Both the position numbers and the translations under genes were made by a program. This document shows positions 58,527 to 64,000 of a stretch of 64,000 bases of DNA, one piece after another. Source of the DNA: Isoetes taiwanensis (Eukaryota; Streptophyta; Lycopodiopsida; Isoetales; Isoetaceae). The notes below the pieces were generated by a model. The model was not told the DNA's origin. It did no database searches and saw nothing but the letters and a program-made list of their open reading frames with translations. The stretch is from NCBI GenBank assembly GCA_021234155.1, contig JAJEKV010000097.1, positions 1 through 64,000 on the forward strand. The letters are read 5' to 3'. The first letter of the stretch is position 1, and the number at the start of each line of letters is the position of its first letter.

Positions 58527-59338
58527 GTACGCATTGTTGTAAGAGTTTCTATTAAGCTTGAGAAAGATATTTCTGTGACTTTGGTATTTTCTTATTATTT
58601 AAGATACTAATATAACTAACTCTGTTGGGCTTAATTCCTTCATGTTCTATTTGCCTGAAAAGCTCAAGAGTCTTGTGGCCTTCCTTAGTTCAGCATATCT
58701 TGAAATCATGGTGCTTGTCTGGTCTGTGATAGTCAAGGACAGTCTTTTTTTATGTTCATTTGAAGAGCATAGTGCTGTTCTAGGTTAGGTCGTTTGTAGG
58801 CAGAATTGCAAGCAGCTTCCTGAGCGGATCGTGCAGCGCTTTGTCTGTTGGGTTGAGGTTTCGCATTGAATTGTTTCCTTGCTAATCCAGCATCTGATAC
58901 CGGCCTGCAACAAGCTGCAAATCAGACTGTTTTTGTCTCCAACTTGTGTTTCTTTGCTTCAACCTGGATTTTCAAGCAAATTGGATGCTTGCTGCTCCTA
59001 TAGTGGGGTCTTTGTTTCCTTCACTGAGTTGCAAATCCAGTCCAAGCTACAAATCAGCCTCTTTTTTTCTCCAACTTGTGTTGTTCCTTGCTCCAACCTG
59101 GGTTCTATAGCAAATCGGCTGCTTGCTGCTCCTAGAGCGGAGTCTTTGTTTCTTTCAATGAGCTACAAATCCAGTCTCTGCTACCCGCTTGCAGCAAGAT
59201 GCAAATCAGCCTCTTTTTTGCCTCCAACTTGTGTTGTAACCTGGTTTTTTCCAGCATATTGGCTGCTTGCTGCTCCATAGCACCCTTGCATGTCTTGTGC
59301 ATTCATTGGCCCATTTTAATTATGATTATGATTGTAGG
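58527..59338. other. Intron-like spacer after the F-box exons
   Basis: Contains an imperfect triplication of about 110-130 bp (58900-59280): TGCAAATCAG...CTCCAACTTGTGTT...GCTGCTTGCTGCTCC recurs three times. No coding signal was assigned. Confidence 0.6.
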
Positions 59339-59339
59339 A

Positions 59340-59850
59340 CTTTTCCATGCTGTCAACTGGAAAAAGGAAACGAGATGATCTGCTGATCAACAACTTTAAA
59401 GCATATATACCGCAGCAAGATGGGGTAGGAGATGTGGGGTTGGGCCTAGTTTCATCAGCAAGTGCTCAACAGGCAAGTGGCAAAACTAAAATATATTTTT
59501 ATGTTTGTCTAATTTTGCATGTGCTTTCTAATTATCAGGAGGGCATGGGGAAAGCTGGAAGTTCACTTTTACAGTCTAGTGCAAATATATCTAGTACTGC
59601 CAAACATTTGGCTTCTTTATTAGCAATACCTCAATTTGATGGTGCCGATGATAATTATGGTGATGTATAATTGTTAGACATCTACGAGCTCGAATGGGCA
59701 GAGGTCTATCATGGGTATCTCAAGAAGAAGCACTGGGATGAGGTAGCTGCCGGAGTAAGTGCAGAATGTGCGGAAAACTGGGGCTCAGTGCAAGAGCAAA
59801 ATCGAAAAATTGAAGCGCTGATACAGGCACGGAAAGGCTTCTGACTTGTT
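59340..59850 (+). CDS. Unassigned exons downstream of the F-box exons
   Basis: After an ATTGTAG acceptor the plus strand reads STGKRKRDDLLINNFKAYIP, then, across a possible 66-bp GC-AG intron (59473-59538, donor AG|GCAAGT), SSANISSTAKHLASLLAIPQ to a stop at 59668. A further coding-like block, LYELEWAEVYHGYLKKKHWD through IEALIQARKGF, ends at a stop near 59841. The product is unknown to me. It may be the 3' part of the F-box gene or a separate fragment. Confidence 0.35.
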
Positions 59851-60238
59851 AGGGCCTTTGAAATGGGCCTGGCTTCAACGGATGGACTCCATGATGAGCA
59901 ATGCACCTCAAATGTAAATACGATTTTTTTTCCCGCTGGTTCTAAGAAATCTACACTTAGGATTAGTTTTATGTCATTCCTAAACATGCTTTTTTTCTCC
60001 CAAAAGGCAAGAACCTGTCGTAATGCCACTGCTGTGGCAGAGCCCATGACTTAGCTTAATTGGACTTTTTGGGGTCCGGTGATGTGCTTTTTTCTGGGTT
60101 TAGCAGAAAATTATAGTGCTGGGTATGGCTAGGCATCTAGTGTTAGGAATTGGCGGCAAGGCATGGCGCTGGTTTATTGTATGTCTACTCACTTCTTAGT
60201 TAATAAGCATCTGAAACTCACAATAGAACATTGATCAG

Positions 60239-61100
60239 GTCCGCTGGACAAGAAGAAAAGGAATTGCCATATCTTTTATATTTACAAGGGGGGCCTGGCT
60301 TTGAATCACCATGACCCTTGGAATCAAATGGATGGCTGAAAAGAGCTGTTGAAGGCTACCAGGTTATTCTGCTTGATCAGGTGATGGAGAATGGATCTAT
60401 CTGTAATCCAAATTAAATATGTAGATACCATGGTGAAAGTGTGAATTCTCTTACATTCAAATTTGCAGCGCGGTATAGGACTCTCAACAGCTTTAACCTC
60501 GGTGTTATTGGGCCAGTTAAAGAATGCTAAGGAGCAAGCAGCATACTTGCAGCACTTCCGAGCTGACAGTATTGTGCGGGATGCAGAATTTGGCGGGATG
60601 CAGAATTTGTTAGGAGCTGCTTGCTAGGAAATGGAGAACCTTGGAGTGTGCTTGGACAGGTGGGTTATATGCAAATGCATTATTGTATAACAGTGTCTAG
60701 AGGCCTTGAATGACACCAAGCATTCTTTGCAGAGCCATGGTGAATTCTTTGCTGTGGCATATCTTAGCATGGCCCCAGCAGGCCTTCAAGAAGTACTTCT
60801 TACAGGTGGGTTTCCACCTTTAGAGGTTGGCTGTTCTGCAGAGACAATTTAGCATGCTTGCTTTAAACGGGTGCTGGTGCAAAATTTGAAATTCTATGAA
60901 AGGTTCCCCCAAGATGAAGAAAACATTCATCAAGTGGTTATACATTTAGCTAAAAACCTATAATGGGCGACACACCATATCTAACCAACCAATTGTAGGT
61001 GCAATTGCCATCTGGAGGAAAGTTGATGCCAAGACTTCTGCAGGCGTTGGGCCTATGCTTGGGATCATACGGGGGGTTTGAGCGCCTCCATTACCTGTGA
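60239..61100 (+). pseudogene. Proline iminopeptidase (alpha/beta hydrolase) pseudogene
   Basis: Four exon blocks with retained introns follow the family order: EKELPYLLYLQGGPGFESP (60239-60380, oxyanion-hole HGGPG-type motif), RGIGLSTALTSVLLGQLKNA and HFRADSIVRDAEF (60469-60659), SHGEFFAVAYLSMAPAGLQE through RFPQDEEN (60733-60960), and VQLPSGGKLMPRLLQALG through FERLHYL (60999-61070). The enzyme releases N-terminal proline from peptides. The nucleophile-elbow GQSxGG appears as GQSHGE. Lesions: TGA at about 60305 (Arg codon by CpG decay), a 17-bp tandem duplication at 60576-60609, and TAG near 60850. The C-terminal His region was not found. Confidence 0.9.
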
Positions 61101-61887
61101 ATAAAGTCTTCTACTTTCTGATTGTTAAGATGATGAATGTTGACAATCAACTCACTAGTTTTGTGAGAGCATGGGAAGCGTTATTGATACCTGGAGCCAA
61201 AAAGCAGTTGAGCTATGCTTTTCTTCGCATGGTCACTATTCTTCTCTGTTCTGGTTATCAAATATTCTTTGGTCTTTGAGTTCATTCACATGTCTGAGGA
61301 AATTGCTGCACAGGTTAAAAAATTTCTGGACTTGATGATCTTCATTTCAATGCAGTGAGCTCGATTTGAAGGGTCCGTGCTTTCTTCATGCTATGAGAGT
61401 CCCCTTTTCGAAACTTTAGCATAACCCAAGGTCTCTGCATCCTTCAATTTTATTTTTGGCTCACGGCTACAAATATATTAAAAGCTTGCAAGCTTGCAAA
61501 ATCTACGTGATATGAATGTTCTGCAACACCACTTTGGATTGAGGAGTAAGCAGAGTAGGATGATTTAAGCATGATCAAATTGAACTGGTTGATGCTCATG
61601 CCTGCATCCTCTAGGCACTGCTTTCTCCAGGTATTTTGTAGTTGATTTTCTTCTATCAGTTCCTACTAATGAATGCGCCTCTTTCTATTTTCAATTAACA
61701 TAGGCTCTTGCTGGCACCTGCCGTGCCAGTCTGGTCCTTTAGAGCATACATGCATTCTATCTGCAACAAAAATGCGGAATAAAAAATGCCATAAAGTTTT
61801 CAGTTGTACCAAGTTTTGGTAAGCATGGTAATATATTTAAGTGCATGTGCATCAAGTGAATCCAAAAAATTGTATATTTGTTGACAG
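61101..61887. other. No firmly recognised gene
   Basis: May hold decayed 3' exons of the iminopeptidase (for example SFVRAWEALLIPGAKKQL at 61160-61215). Otherwise unassigned. Confidence 0.35.
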
Positions 61888-61953
61888 CATAAATTATAAC
61901 AGAGGCTGGCATAGAGGACACATAAATTATAACAGAGGCTGGCATAGAGGACA
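61888..61953. repeat. Perfect 33-bp tandem duplication
   Basis: Two identical 33-base units at 61888-61920 and 61921-61953, starting CATAAATTATAACAGAGGCT. The perfect identity marks a very recent event. Confidence 0.95.
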
Positions 61954-62029
61954 CATCTTGTGTCTCTTTTATCCTCTGCAATCGATGAGGAAGGCAAACG
62001 TATGTCAAAAGGAGGAAGGCAGATGTGTG

Positions 62030-62390
62030 TCAAAAGGTATCCTGTGGCAACTAGCACGTCTTACCTTCAGTCACTAGTCACTGACGGTACTCCAGATATG
62101 AATGCATGTTATGCATGGGGCAACAATTTGTGTGGCCATTTAGAACTAGCACAGATGTCAAAAAAAAAAGAAACTACTGGGCTACTTGAAGCAGTGAAGG
62201 GATTGTAAATTATAGACATAGCTTGCATAGCGTTCCATAGTCCCATATTTACTTCAGGTGAAATCCTTTCAATCAAAGCTTTCCCCTCTTAGCTAGTAGA
62301 CATATGGAAAGATAAGAATCGTTGGTGTGGACATTTGGACTGGACTGGAAGCGAATCGTCAACTAGATCAGGGAACCACTGTAAGCTTAC
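62030..62390 (+). pseudogene. RCC1-repeat protein fragment
   Basis: Plus-strand reading gives GTPDMNACYAWGNNLCGHLE, then LAQMSKKKETTGLLEAVKGL. After a stop or shift comes IIDIACIAFHSPIFTSG. The pattern matches one RCC1/RLD blade (VxAWGxNxxGQLGxG...P..VxALKG...IACGxxHSxxxT.G). The Gly of CG and of GQLG are altered. One blade only, broken. RCC1-like proteins bind chromatin or GTPases, but the family member cannot be identified. Confidence 0.6.
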
Positions 62391-63140
62391 CATTGCCAGA
62401 TCATACATTTTATATTTTCTTCATCATTTGTTCAACATGATATTGGTTGGTGCATTGCATTGCTAGACATTCACATTTCCTTAGCTGAGCTGGATAAAGT
62501 ACTGGAAGCTTGGCCTCAAAACTGGCAGAAATGATTGTTATTCAAATTTACTTTTCAACCTATTGAGGCCATTCTAAGTTCTTAAAGAGTTCTACACCAA
62601 AAATTTCGTGCTGACCATCTATTGTACATTTGAAGATGTGCATGCAGGATGCTTTCAAGGATGTTTCTAAGCATACCTACCATAGGGGATCATGACTCTA
62701 CATGTAAGGCTCGTGTTGCAATTGATTTTCATAATTTATTTGGTGGTAGTAAAACTCTGCTGCTTACCTAGATTTTTAGCGCATGATTTGTACCATTCAC
62801 AATTTTCATTGTTTCATTTCTCAACTTGACGTAGCATAAACCAATCACAATCCGTCTTCATGGGCAAACAACCACCAAAACAAAGGAAGAAGAGAGCATA
62901 AATCAGGTATTATAAATTAAGCATTTGTTGAGCAACTGAATGAATTTGGTGCAAGATAAATGGTTTAAAAATTGTAATGATTAAATGGTTCAAAACCTAA
63001 TAATGATATTATTTTCTAATGTAGATGTTGTTCCTAGTGTTCCCATGGAACATTATATGCTCAACAAGTGAAGGAATTCACCAAAAAGGGAAATGGCTTA
63101 AAATATAGCAATTTCAAATTTTTGTCTAACTACACTCTAG
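62391..63140. other. No recognised gene
   Basis: AT-rich spacer; no assignable signal. Confidence 0.45.
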
Positions 63141-63148
63141 CACAAAGA

Positions 63149-63325
63149 TATGTATCTCCTCTTATTTCTTTGACAGACTCAAGATATTCCTTCTTATTGC
63201 AATGCCGCTATTAAGTCTTCCAAATGCCTCATTTGAGAATGTTTGCTACTAGTCATATGCATTTGACAATAAATTTCATTTATTTTTGAAGAAAGCAACA
63301 ATATTTTCCCATATAGAAATAGCTT
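63149..63325 (+). repeat. Interspersed repeat R3, copy 2
   Basis: Matches 49221-49407 in the same orientation with several indels. Confidence 0.8.
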
Positions 63326-63480
63326 TTCACAATGCAAGGAGCTTGTGGAATCCCAACCAAATTCTTTTACTTTAACCAAATCATTCTGCATCTAGTGATA
63401 ATTTTAATGTCCATACATTTGCAAAATAGGAAAAGAAAATTATAGCAGAATTGTAGGCCCATCAAAAATGTAGGACCACC

Positions 63481-63700
63481 AAGAGAAGCTGTTGATGCAG
63501 CTGTGTAGTTGTTTGCAAGGTATATTCTTGATAGACAACTCCCTGATAAAGCAATTAATTCGATCGACGAAGCTGGAAATCGGGCAGCTCGAATAGATGC
63601 ATTTAATTGGCAAGAGATTCAAAATGTGCAAGGAGAAATGCTCAAACTGGACCCAACATATAATTTTTTTGTATTCATATTCAAATATCTATACAATTGT
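63481..63700 (+). pseudogene. Clp/HSP100 ATPase fragment, ClpD (ERD1)-like
   Basis: The plus strand reads REAVDAAV, a TAG, then LFARYILDRQLPDKAINSID, EAGNRAARIDAF and NWQEIQNVQGEML. The ARYIxDRxLPDKAIDLIDEAG block is the C-terminal sensor region of the first AAA domain of Clp ATPases. The WQEI-VQ text just after it favours the plastid ClpD type over ClpB or ClpC. Residues between them appear deleted. The TAG replaces a Tyr codon. The reading becomes unrelated AT-rich sequence after about 63660. No Walker motifs are in the window. Confidence 0.82.
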
Positions 63701-64000
63701 AGAATTCTAGCACATTATATGTACATATATGAATTGTGTCTTTTGGCTACTGTGGTTAATTTGTCCTTGGGTTGCATAGAAGCAGCTTATGATCCTTTTT
63801 CTAGATTCTCTTGGCAGTACACGAGTTTGTGTAGCTGTTATGGTGCAAGTTTCTCTTAAGAGATAAGCTTGTTGATTGTCGTAGGTGTCTATCCACCTAC
63901 GTTGACTCGTCAACAAAAGTCATTTTTGTATTAATTGATGTCTTCCTTTGCAAATTTTGCCTAATGGCTCAGCTCAGGCATTTTCCTTTGCAATTTTTGC
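63701..64000. other. No recognised gene
   Basis: AT-rich end of the window; if the Clp fragment continues it is not evident here. Confidence 0.45.

Overview
This is a repeat-dense stretch of nuclear DNA from a land plant with a large genome. I infer a seed plant, possibly a gymnosperm. The evidence is nested LTR and CACTA elements, decayed PLS-class PPR genes with E-domain sequence, ERD7-, RopGEF-, SERK/NIK-like and ClpD-like plant gene pieces, GT-AG introns and AT-rich spacers. No locus looks like a complete intact protein-coding gene. Almost everything recognisable is a transposable element or a broken gene copy.

Positions 1-31,900 are one nested structure. The oldest layer is a minus-strand Ty3/gypsy element, read from about 31,760 down to 1: gag, protease, RNase H, then reverse transcriptase (RT), with the rest beyond the left edge. 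Two large insertions split it. A 13.65-kb CACTA element (1403-15053, TSD TTA) sits in the RNase H region and carries intron-containing pseudogenes of two unrelated ABC transporters, PDR/ABCG and ABCA. A 14.4-kb unit (17070-31474, near-perfect 5-bp TSD) sits in gag. It is bounded by two 158-bp LTRs in inverted orientation, each with an initiator-tRNA-Met primer-binding site facing inward. At its left end the binding site continues into a 55-nt copy of the primer tRNA, fused to the end of a different, 1.83-kb LTR. Inside this unit are an ORF1-like insert (DUF4283) flanked by 17-bp repeats, and a 6.8-kb element with about 110-bp terminal inverted repeats carrying scraps of ABCG, PPR, RopGEF and LRR receptor-kinase genes.

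Positions 32,000-41,700 hold spliced-looking but unrecognised sequence, two out-of-order pieces of a Helitron helicase, a LINE remnant embedded in a tRNA-headed repeat, and a degenerate array built from inverted TTC/GAA units that match the heat-shock-element pattern.

Positions 41,700-64,000 are a patchwork of gene fragments, all on the plus strand: possible actin-related protein, DUF861-type cupin, PPR, FKBP, ERD7-like senescence domain, F-box, proline iminopeptidase, RCC1-like and ClpD-like. They are separated by copies of a GC-rich palindromic repeat family. The shared orientation, retained introns and nearby Helitron helicase suggest rolling-circle capture, but no Helitron termini were found. 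The F-box exons are the only ones with intact reading frame and splice sites.
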